Assembly (NCBI RefSeq): GCF_900770955.1
Contig: NZ_CAAGLX010000003.1
Coordinates: 1-49,397 of the forward strand
Length of the DNA: 49,397 bases
Direction: 5' to 3'
Source of the DNA: an uncultured Phascolarctobacterium sp.
GTDB lineage: Bacteria; Bacillota; Negativicutes; Acidaminococcales; Acidaminococcaceae
Below the pieces are notes generated by a model that worked only from the letters and a program-made list of their open reading frames with translations, did not search any database and was not told the origin of the DNA. Shown here in pieces: positions 7,749 to 14,340 of the stretch. How positions within the stretch are numbered: the stretch's first letter is position 1; each line of letters opens with the position of its first letter. The position numbers were made by a program, and so were the translations under genes.

Positions 7749-8025
7749 AGCATAAAAAAGCCTACTGGATTATATGGTCAGTAATTCAGTAGGCTTGATT
7801 CTTGGAACATGTCGGTGTTCAACCGATGAACAAAGTATAACATATAATAACGAAGTAATCGTGGAAAAAGGTGCGCGTCAGCCTTTTTTCGCTTGCAGAT
7901 GATAATTTGTGCCAAGTGTCCCGAATAATATATCAAATTCGGGACACCTGCTGTTCTTGATGATGCTTCTGATTCTCATTATTCTAACCAATATGATTGG
8001 CAATGACGATTAGAATGGTTAGAAT
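7749..8025. other. Gene-free stretch with two long hairpins
   Basis: A 15-bp stem at 7758-7796 (AAGCCTACTG…CAGTAGGCTT) is followed on the minus strand by a T run, so it looks like a minus-strand terminator with no surviving gene. A second stem at 7916-7947 (GTGTCCCGAAT…ATTCGGGACAC) has a 10-base loop and no T run. I see no coding potential. Confidence 0.6.
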
Positions 8026-8554
8026 ATGGGTAGAATAGAACTGAGGAGTGAGCAGAATGAGATTCCGGGAAACAGAATTCGTGTCTATCGGCGGGCTGCT
8101 TCCCGGTTTGGAACTTGAAGATTTGATGATGGGTGTTTCTGTTTGCAGAAATCCGCACCTTGCTAATGTTTTTTACCGCTTGCAGCTGATTGAAGCATAT
8201 GGCACAGGCATGAAGAAAATCATGGGAGCTTATGCAAATGCCCTAGTGCAACCGAAGATCAAGACAACTAACAACGCTTTCAAAATCATTCTTCCTAATG
8301 TGAATTTCACGCCAAAAGCAGCAGAAGCACATAAGAAATTTGAAAATGCGGCAGCTCTGGACTTGGATTCAAATGAGGAAAAAGTTCTGCAATTTTTAAG
8401 GGAGCACCTGATGATTACCAGAAAAGAAACACAGACATTGTTGGAGGTTAGTCAGTCTACGGCTGGTCGTATTCTGAAAGCAATGGTAGATAGTGGTCGA
8501 ATCAAACAGATTGGTGGAAGTCGTACCACACGGTATGAACTTAGAAAAGAGTAA
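8026..8554 (+). pseudogene. C-terminal remnant of an AlbA_2/Schlafen-type ATP-binding regulator
   Basis: The frame from about 8057 reads GGLLPGLELEDLMMGVSVCR, NPHLANVFYRLQLIEAYGTG and a C-terminal winged helix (FLREHLMITRKETQTLLEVS; STAGRILKAM). This matches the last third of the family with AlbA_2, HATPase_c_4 and wHTH domains. Upstream, a different frame (from 8026) reads NEIPGNRIRVY, the strand that should precede the GGL motif, which suggests a frameshift near 8080-8085. The AlbA_2 domain is absent. It could still be expressed as a short DNA-binding protein, but it looks decayed. Confidence 0.6.
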
Positions 8555-9188
8555 TTTATAACAGACAAACCACAAACCTTTAGGTAGCATGCGTATGAAA
8601 GGGAATTATTGTTAGTGGTTTGCAAATCTTTACGAATAATCATTTACCTCACATAGATATGTATTCTGCATCATGACCTGTTTTCAGGGCTTTTCTGGCA
8701 AACTTTTTGACCAAAGCATAGGGATTACTGTTTACTATCAGACTGATGAAAATAACTACGACATTTTTGGACATTTCAGTTTCATATCTTTTGGTTATAA
8801 TTTTTAATACTTTGAGTGCTGTCTAACATAAGGTTTTTGAGCGTTATTTAAAGTGCCTGCCTATAACAGCACGAGGATAATGTACTTTCGCGGTACGTTA
8901 TCCTCTTTTTTGTTTTTAGGATGAATTTAAGCATAGGTGATGCAAAATTTTTATTCCAAAGCTCTTTTCTTATTATAACAATGACAGTTTCTGTCCATAG
9001 TATCATATATAATTTAGTTATAAGATTCCCTGGGCGATAAGTTTCAGGAGGCTTTGGCTAAGGTAAAGATTTGCGGTTAAATGTTATATATGCTGATTTT
9101 AGTTTATCTTGAACCGCTTGTGTTGGAAAACACATTTAGAAGATTTATTAACCTCGGAAGCACGTGGCATATAAGCTGTATTTTGTAG
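8555..9188. other. Long intergenic stretch, no gene seen
   Basis: No convincing frame on either strand. The only clear element is an orphan terminator at 8873-8912. It is probably residue of the same decayed insertion as the two fragments to the left. Confidence 0.5.
8873..8912 (+). terminator. Orphan intrinsic terminator
   Basis: GAGGATAA pairs with TTATCCTC, with an inner GTAC/GTAC pair, followed by TTTTTT. No intact gene lies directly upstream. Confidence 0.75.
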
Positions 9189-9223
9189 TATAATTATATA
9201 AACAAAATACGGAGGTTAATACT

Positions 9224-9487
9224 ATGACTAGAGAAATGCATATGGGCGACATTGTGCGCCATTTTAAAAGAGAAACTGTCGAAAACCCTACGACGGAATA
9301 CTTATATAAAATACTGGCCTTTGCCGAGCACACGGAAACAGGCGAAAAGCTGGTGGTTTATCAGGCGCTGTATGCTCCGTTCAAGATTTGCGCCCGTCCT
9401 TACGCTATGTTTATGAGCGAGGTGGACCGCAAAAAATATCCTGCGATTAAGCAAAAGTATCGCTTTGAGGTTGTGCAGAAGTTCTGA
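9224..9487 (+). CDS. DUF1653 family protein
   Basis: 87 residues from ATG 9224 with GGAGG eight bases upstream and a TATAAT at 9189-9194. GDIVRHFKRE, YLYKILAFAEHTETGEKLVV, YQALY and ARPYAMFMSEVD are the conserved elements of the DUF1653 small beta-barrel family. Function is unknown; members are cytoplasmic, single-domain and often stand alone. Length is normal and nothing looks truncated. Confidence 0.85.
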   Translation: MTREMHMGDIVRHFKRETVENPTTEYLYKILAFAEHTETGEKLVVYQALYAPFKICARPYAMFMSEVDRKKYPAIKQKYRFEVVQKF

Positions 9488-9544
9488 TTGCTTAGGCGAT
9501 TATACCGGTGGTGCATATAATTTTATTTGCAGGGGAGAACGGAA

Positions 9545-10195
9545 ATGCTTTATCCGATTTTAGAGCAATATGATGTTGATATAAAAAAAGCGCTGGCCTA
9601 CGGCTTTGTGCGGGAGGGCGCAGGGCTGACACTGCGCAAGGTGTTGCCGGAAACAGAGTTTTACGCTGTCGTTACGCTTGCAGGCAAGGCCTTATCCGTA
9701 AATGTTTTTGAATGCGATACGGATGAGGAGTACCTGCCCTTTAATGTTGCCGATAACATCAGCGGTTACGTGATGAGCGTGCGCGAGAAAGCAGAGGCTC
9801 TGCTGGAAGAAATAAAAATGCAGTGCCTGATTAAGAGCAACGTTAAGCTGCAGATGATGGATTACTGCTCGCAGCGCTTCGGCACTGTTCCCGAGGCTCC
9901 GTGGCCGGAAACGCCGGAGAATTTTACCTTTAAGACGGCGCGGAGAAATAAATGGTACGCTTTGTTTATGACGATTCCCTATAAAAGCCTGGGCCTAGCG
10001 AAGGCGGGGAAGGTTGATGTTTTGAATATTAAGCTGCCGCCGGCAAAGATTGAGCAGCTGGTGGATAGGCAGCATTTTTATCCTGCGTATCATATGAACA
10101 AAAAGCATTGGCTGACGGTAATGCTGCAAAAGGATGCAGACATTTCGTTGGTGCAGGAGCTGTTGGCGGAAAGCTATCAGCTGGTGGAAAAATAG
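9545..10195 (+). CDS. MmcQ/YjbR-like DNA-binding family protein
   Basis: 216 residues from ATG 9545 behind GGGGAG. The C-terminal half carries the YjbR pattern: KWYALFMTIP, VLNIKLPP and the PAYHMNKKHWLTVML segment. The family has a CyaY-like fold and is usually about 120 residues. Here an extra ~95-residue N-terminal domain (VDIKKALAYGFVREGAGLTL…) precedes it, a two-domain arrangement common in Firmicutes. Biological role unknown. It ends 17 bp before nfo and is probably co-transcribed with it. Confidence 0.75.
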   Translation: MLYPILEQYDVDIKKALAYGFVREGAGLTLRKVLPETEFYAVVTLAGKALSVNVFECDTDEEYLPFNVADNISGYVMSVREKAEALLEEIKMQCLIKSNVKLQMMDYCSQRFGTVPEAPWPETPENFTFKTARRNKWYALFMTIPYKSLGLAKAGKVDVLNIKLPPAKIEQLVDRQHFYPAYHMNKKHWLTVMLQKDADISLVQELLAESYQLVEK

Positions 10196-10212
10196 CAAAG
10201 GAGATTGAAGAA

Positions 10213-11046
10213 GTGTTACATATAGGTTGTCATTTATCCTCATCGAAGGGCTTTCTGGCGATGGGAAAGACGGCGCTGTCAATCGGTGCCGATACATTTC
10301 AGTTTTTTACGCGCAATCCGCGCGGAGGCAAGGCGAAGGCTGTGAAGCCGGAGGACGCGGCGGCGTTGAATGCTTTGATGCAGGAGCACAATTTTGCGCC
10401 GATTCTGGCGCACGCACCGTATACGATGAACCCCTGCGCAGCAGACGAAAAGCTGCTGGAGTTTGCGCAGATGGTGATGGAGGGCGATTTGGCGATGCTG
10501 GAATATGTGCCGGGGAATATGTATAATTTTCATCCCGGCAGCCATGTGAAGCAGGGAGCTGAGGTTGGCATAGAAAAAATAGCGGCGCTGCTCAACAGTG
10601 TGCTGCACAAGGATTTGCATACCACGGTTTTGCTGGAAACGATGGCAGGCAAGGGCACGGAGGTTGGCCGCAGCTTTGAGGAGCTGGCGGCGATCTTGAG
10701 CAGGGTGCAGCTTAACGAGAAGATTGGCGTTTGCCTTGATACCTGTCATATTTTTGACGGCGGCTATGATATCGTAAACGACCTTGATGGCGTGCTGGCG
10801 CAGTTCGATAAAATTATCGGCTTGGAGCGATTGAAGGCGGTGCATCTGAACGACAGCCTGAATATCTGCGGCAGTCATAAGGATCGTCATGCGTGCATTG
10901 GCGCAGGCAACATCGGCTTGGAGGCGCTGACGGCGGTGATTAACCATCCGGCGCTGCGCACACTGCCGTTTTACTTGGAAACGCCGAACGAGCTGCCGGG
11001 CTACGCTGCGGAAATCAAGCTGCTGTGTGAGCGCTTTGTGGAGTAA
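10213..11046 (+). CDS. nfo: Deoxyribonuclease IV (AP endonuclease)
   Basis: 277 residues. GTG 10213 is chosen because AAGGAG lies 9 bases upstream and the protein then begins LHIGCHLSSSKGF, the normal family start. TIM-barrel metal ligands are visible in FHPGSH, LLETMAGKGTEVG, VCLDTCHIFDGGYD, AVHLNDS, KDRHACIGAGNIG and YLETPNE. The enzyme cuts 5' to abasic sites using three zinc ions and acts in base-excision repair. Confidence 0.96.
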   Translation: MLHIGCHLSSSKGFLAMGKTALSIGADTFQFFTRNPRGGKAKAVKPEDAAALNALMQEHNFAPILAHAPYTMNPCAADEKLLEFAQMVMEGDLAMLEYVPGNMYNFHPGSHVKQGAEVGIEKIAALLNSVLHKDLHTTVLLETMAGKGTEVGRSFEELAAILSRVQLNEKIGVCLDTCHIFDGGYDIVNDLDGVLAQFDKIIGLERLKAVHLNDSLNICGSHKDRHACIGAGNIGLEALTAVINHPALRTLPFYLETPNELPGYAAEIKLLCERFVE

Positions 11047-11082
11047 TATACCGGGAAATATTTGCAGAGGTGAACGACAGAA

Positions 11083-12402
11083 ATGGAAAATACCTATATA
11101 GAGCTGAATGCGAAGCTGTGCGCTTTTTTGGATAAAACGCCCAACAGCTTTTTCGCGGTGAAAAATATTAAAGAGGAGCTGGCGGCGGCAGGCTTTGCCG
11201 AGCTGCAGGAAAACAGCAGATGGCAGCTGCGCTCTGGCGGCAAATATTATGTCAGCCGTAACGGTTCGGCGCTGCTGGCCTTTGTGATTCCCCAAAAGGA
11301 TTATTTGGGCTTTCAGGTTTACGCCTGCCACTGTGATTCCCCGGCGTTCAAGCTGAAGAATAATGCTGAAATCGTGGTAGACAAAAAGTACGTGAAGCTG
11401 AATGTGGAAAAGTACGGCGGCATGCTGCTGAACACCTGGCTGGACAGGCCGCTTTCTGTTGCCGGACGCGTGCTGTGCAATGTTGACGGACGCCTGGAAG
11501 CACGTCTTGTTAATATTGAGCAGGATTTAATGATGATTCCCAATCTGGCAATCCACATGAACAGGGAAGCCAACGACGGCGTTAAGCTGAACGCGCAGAC
11601 GGATATGCTGCCGCTTATCGGCAGTGCTGCAACTAAGGACGGCCTGCAGGCTTTGCTGGCGGAGGCCTGCGGTGTTACCGCAGAGCAGATTGCAGATACG
11701 GAGCTTTTCCTTTATAACAGAATGCCTGCGACTACAGTTGGCCTGGAGCAGGAATATGTTGCCGGCGGCAGGCTGGACGATCTGCAGTGTGTGTTTGCCG
11801 GACTGCAGGGCTTTTTGGCGGCAGAAGTAGGCGCAAGTGTGCCGGTATTTTGCATGCTGGATAACGAAGAGGTTGGCAGCGGCACGAAGCAGGGCGCGGC
11901 GGCGACTTTCTTAAAGGATGCGCTGCAGCGCATCAACCTGGCACTGGGCAGGGACGAGGAGGATTATCTGGTATCCCTTGCCAACAGCCTGATGCTTTCG
12001 GCAGACAATGCGCATGCGGTGCACCCCAATCATACGGATAAAAATGACCTGACAAACAAGACCTATCCTAATGAGGGTGTGGTTGTCAAATACAGCGCCA
12101 ACCAGAAATATACTACGGATGCAGTATCCGGCGCTTTGGTGCAGCTGCTGGCTAAAAAGGCGAATGTGCCGCTGCAGCTTTTCTATAACCGTTCGGATAT
12201 GGCAGGCGGTTCCACCTTAGGCAATATCTCTACCGCTCAGGTAGCAATCAAGTCGGTGGATATCGGTCTGGCGCAGCTGGCGATGCATTCGGCCTACGAG
12301 ATGGCAGGCGTGAAGGACACGGCGTATCTGGCGCAGCTGGCGCAGGCGTTTTTTGCCGCCGGCGTAGCGGAGGCTGCCGACGGAACGTATTTCCTGAAAT
12401 AA
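11083..12402 (+). CDS. apeB: M18 family aminopeptidase
   Basis: 439 residues from ATG 11083. Metal ligands: His in ACHCDSPAFK (near 83), Asp in GGRLDDLQ, Glu pair in CMLDNEEVGSG, and His in the C-terminal AMHSAYE. The SADNAHAVHPNH segment is also diagnostic of the M18 (aspartyl aminopeptidase-like) family. It is cytoplasmic, removes N-terminal residues from peptides, and typically forms a dodecameric tetrahedron. It starts 36 bp after nfo. The specific symbol is less sure than the family. Confidence 0.9.
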   Translation: MENTYIELNAKLCAFLDKTPNSFFAVKNIKEELAAAGFAELQENSRWQLRSGGKYYVSRNGSALLAFVIPQKDYLGFQVYACHCDSPAFKLKNNAEIVVDKKYVKLNVEKYGGMLLNTWLDRPLSVAGRVLCNVDGRLEARLVNIEQDLMMIPNLAIHMNREANDGVKLNAQTDMLPLIGSAATKDGLQALLAEACGVTAEQIADTELFLYNRMPATTVGLEQEYVAGGRLDDLQCVFAGLQGFLAAEVGASVPVFCMLDNEEVGSGTKQGAAATFLKDALQRINLALGRDEEDYLVSLANSLMLSADNAHAVHPNHTDKNDLTNKTYPNEGVVVKYSANQKYTTDAVSGALVQLLAKKANVPLQLFYNRSDMAGGSTLGNISTAQVAIKSVDIGLAQLAMHSAYEMAGVKDTAYLAQLAQAFFAAGVAEAADGTYFLK

Positions 12403-12427
12403 CAGCTTAATATATAATTTGCAAAGG

Positions 12428-12471
12428 GCATAGCAGATGCTGGTGACAGGTCTGCTGTGCTTGTTTTTTTG
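12428..12471 (+). terminator. Terminator after the aminopeptidase
   Basis: GCATAGCAGA pairs with TCTGCTGTGC (one G-U), then TTGTTTTTTT. Confidence 0.8.
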
Positions 12472-12543
12472 CATTAGTTGCGGGCAGTTCGGCGTGGTGC
12501 TATACTGAGCTTAGGAAGTTTTATAAGCGAAAGTGGTGATTAT

Positions 12544-13869
12544 ATGTTGCAGGCAATACGCAGATTATCTAAAACACATCTGGCAATGCTGGTGGTCTGC
12601 CTGCTGGCGGTGGGCAGCGCTGTTTATTTCGTTTTGGCGCAGCGTGCCAGTCGTCATGCGGCGGAGATTTTTAACTATTATATGGCCAAGCAGCAGGTGC
12701 TGGCAGGAAGCGTGACGGCCGAGGAGCTGAGTGCCGATATCTGGGGTAATGTGTATTTTAAAAACCTGACCTGGGATTCGCCGGAGCATGAACGACTGCT
12801 GGCTGTACCGGACGGACGCATTAAAATTAAGCCTAAGGATATTATCTTGCGTATAGCCGGCATTGACACGGTGCAGGAGGTGGAGCTGAGCGGTGCTTAT
12901 ATTCATTTGGGCTTTGATGATAAAATGCGCCTGGATATCCTGCACAACAAAAAGACGGCGGAGGAAGGTATCCTGCCGGACGAGGTGCCTATGGAAAAGC
13001 GCCATCTGCAGATTAAGGGCAGACTGCCGAATATTAAGCTGATTTTGCATGATACGGTGCTGTCGGCAGAATATAAAAAGCGTCACTTTGTCTTGAATGA
13101 CGTGGACGGAACGGCGCAGATACATGAGCATCAGCAGCTGGAGCTGCATCTTGCTGCAGGACGCTACGGCGGCAGCATTGCAGGCAAGGGACTGAATATT
13201 GACGGCAGCTGCGACCTTAAGGGGGAGCAGCAGGTGAATATCAATATTTGCCTGTATGATGTTATTCCCGATTCCTTGGGCATGCGCAATGTTAAGGATG
13301 CGATGACGGTGACCGGGCAGATGACAGGCAGCCTGAGGAAGCCTGTGATTGACGGTGCGCTGGCGCTGAAGGAGCTGCATCTGAACGATTTGTATTTTAC
13401 GGATATCAATGGTACCTATCATTATGAAAATGCGCTGATTACCTTTCAGGATGTGACGGGCAGCATTTTCGGCGGTACCTTTGATGCGATAGGCTTGTAT
13501 CATTTTGATAAGCGTTATTACAAAATTGATGTTGACGGCAAGAACCTGATGGCTTCGCTGGCTGCCAAAAGCAGAAAGATTAATACCAGCGTTGCTTTGA
13601 AGATTAAGTTCCGCAATGAGGGGCATAAGGGCAATAATCTTGTTTACGGCAACTTTTCTACCGGCAAGGGAACCTATATGCTGGTGCCGTTTTTGAGCCT
13701 GCGCGGGAGCTTCAGCGACCAGAGCGGTGAGCTGGCGTTCAGTAATGTGGAGATTGAAACCAAGGTGGGAACGTTTGAAAGCGATGTCTTTAAGATTGTG
13801 GACGGCAGGTTGCAGCTGGGCGAGATTTTTCTGGCGAACGGCGAAGGACGGCGTATACGTGTGAGGTAG
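12544..13869 (+). CDS. AsmA/TamB-like envelope protein
   Basis: 441 residues from ATG 12544. A single N-terminal membrane segment (LAMLVVCLLAVGSAVYFVLA, about 14-33) anchors a long periplasmic region of repetitive beta-strands: DGRIKIKP, VELSGAYIHL, LHLAAGRYGGSIAGKGLNI, TGQMTGSLRKPVIDGALAL, YFTDINGTYHYENALITF. The 'G-x-L-x-x-P-x-I-x-G' repeats are the hallmark of AsmA/TamB/YhdP bridge proteins, which form hydrophobic grooves moving phospholipid between inner and outer membranes. At 441 residues it is short compared with TamB. Its presence fits a diderm Firmicute. Function is inferred from fold features; the exact subfamily is uncertain. Confidence 0.65.
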   Translation: MLQAIRRLSKTHLAMLVVCLLAVGSAVYFVLAQRASRHAAEIFNYYMAKQQVLAGSVTAEELSADIWGNVYFKNLTWDSPEHERLLAVPDGRIKIKPKDIILRIAGIDTVQEVELSGAYIHLGFDDKMRLDILHNKKTAEEGILPDEVPMEKRHLQIKGRLPNIKLILHDTVLSAEYKKRHFVLNDVDGTAQIHEHQQLELHLAAGRYGGSIAGKGLNIDGSCDLKGEQQVNINICLYDVIPDSLGMRNVKDAMTVTGQMTGSLRKPVIDGALALKELHLNDLYFTDINGTYHYENALITFQDVTGSIFGGTFDAIGLYHFDKRYYKIDVDGKNLMASLAAKSRKINTSVALKIKFRNEGHKGNNLVYGNFSTGKGTYMLVPFLSLRGSFSDQSGELAFSNVEIETKVGTFESDVFKIVDGRLQLGEIFLANGEGRRIRVR

Positions 13870-13981
13870 GGGGCGGAGGAGGAGTAGAAGATTGGAAAAT
13901 GAAAGTAATTTTTTTGGCGTTTGTATTAATATTTAAGACCAAAGAATAAGTTATCTAAGTATTAATCGGAGAATTAGAAAG

Positions 13982-14024
13982 GTCCAGTCTGTAATTTAAA
14001 AAAATTAATAGACTGGACTTTTTT
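13982..14024 (+). terminator. Terminator left of the CRISPR locus
   Basis: GTCCAGTCT (13982-13990) pairs with AGACTGGAC (14010-14018), followed by TTTTTT. It isolates the cas region from the AsmA-like gene. Confidence 0.85.
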
Positions 14025-14120
14025 GCAAATTCCTAAATTTTTTAATCAAAGTAGCAAGTGATTTTTTGATATAGACAAAAACTGTCTTTGTAGTGTGATA
14101 CACTAAAGATAAATGAGCAG

Positions 14121-14209
14121 AAATGTAAAATAGAGATACATTTTAGTATCTCTATTTACATACATAAAAATATAATTTTTTCAATCCACATATACCAAAA
14201 GTATATGAC
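14121..14209 (-). ncRNA. CreR-type crRNA-like autorepressor RNA
   Basis: Read on the minus strand from 14209: GTC then a 7-bp hairpin (CATATAC-TTTTG-GTATATG), then TGGATTGAAAA. The array repeat has the same layout: GT, a 7-bp hairpin (CGCTCCC-GCAA-GGGAGCG), then TGGATTGAAAT. The stem sequence is entirely different but the pairing, stem length and 11-nt handle (10 of 11) are kept. The guide follows at 14177-14161 (17 nt), then a 12-bp hairpin (14157-14128). Guide bases 1-16 match the minus strand of the cas3 promoter at 15 positions, directly after TTC. Cas5c should process it into a short crRNA that places Cascade on the cas promoter without enough pairing for Cas3 cleavage. Repression of the cas operon is inferred; the elements are seen directly. 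Confidence 0.8.
14123..14162 (-). terminator. 3' hairpin of the CreR-like RNA
   Basis: AAATAGAGATAC (14157-14146, minus strand) pairs perfectly with GTATCTCTATTT (14139-14128) around a 6-base loop; TGTA/TACA extends the stem past one bulge. The following T-rich tract is weak (TTACATTTCT), so it may act as a 3' protective structure as well as a terminator. Confidence 0.6.
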
Positions 14210-14215
14210 TCTTTC

Positions 14216-14244
14216 ATTGTACAATAACAATCTTCAGAAGACAA
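14216..14244 (-). promoter_or_regulatory. Promoter of the CreR-like RNA
   Basis: On the minus strand: TTGTCT (14244-14239), 17-bp spacer, TACAAT (14221-14216). The base 7 nt downstream is 14209, the first base of the pseudo-repeat, so the RNA should begin exactly at the repeat. Confidence 0.65.
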
Positions 14245-14278
14245 GGTAAATTTGCGTGCTTAGCAGAAATAATAATCC

Positions 14279-14312
14279 TTGACAATTGACTTCAATAACA
14301 TTAAAATATAAT
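14279..14312 (+). promoter_or_regulatory. cas operon promoter
   Basis: TTGACA (14279-14284), 17-bp spacer, TAAAAT (14302-14307). An alternative -10, TATAAT (14307-14312), overlaps. It drives cas3-cas5c-cas8c-cas7c-fic. Confidence 0.7.
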
Positions 14313-14316
14313 TGAA
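14298..14316 (-). promoter_or_regulatory. Predicted Cascade target site of the CreR-like guide (PAM + seed)
   Basis: On the minus strand the PAM TTC (14316-14314) is followed by AATTATATTTTAATGT (14313-14298). The guide reads AATTATATTTTTATGT: 11 contiguous matches, one mismatch, four matches. Later bases diverge. A full 35-nt footprint would reach 14279, covering both promoter boxes. Confidence 0.75.
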
Positions 14317-14340
14317 AACAAAAAAAGCGAGGTGTTCAGT

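Noticed and set aside
7085..9188. Prophage or integrative element at ssrA
   Set aside because: No integrase, no phage genes and no repeated ssrA end within the window; only fragments remain.
12565..13626. 353-codon minus-strand frame opposite the AsmA-like gene
   Set aside because: No start signal or domain; His/Gln/Asn-rich translation typical of an antisense shadow.
14121..14209. Interpreting the pseudo-repeat as a CreA antitoxin with a CreT-type RNA toxin
   Set aside because: No separate minimal toxin gene lies at the guide's match; the target is the cas promoter itself, which fits autorepression better. The Fic link is kept as a separate hypothesis.
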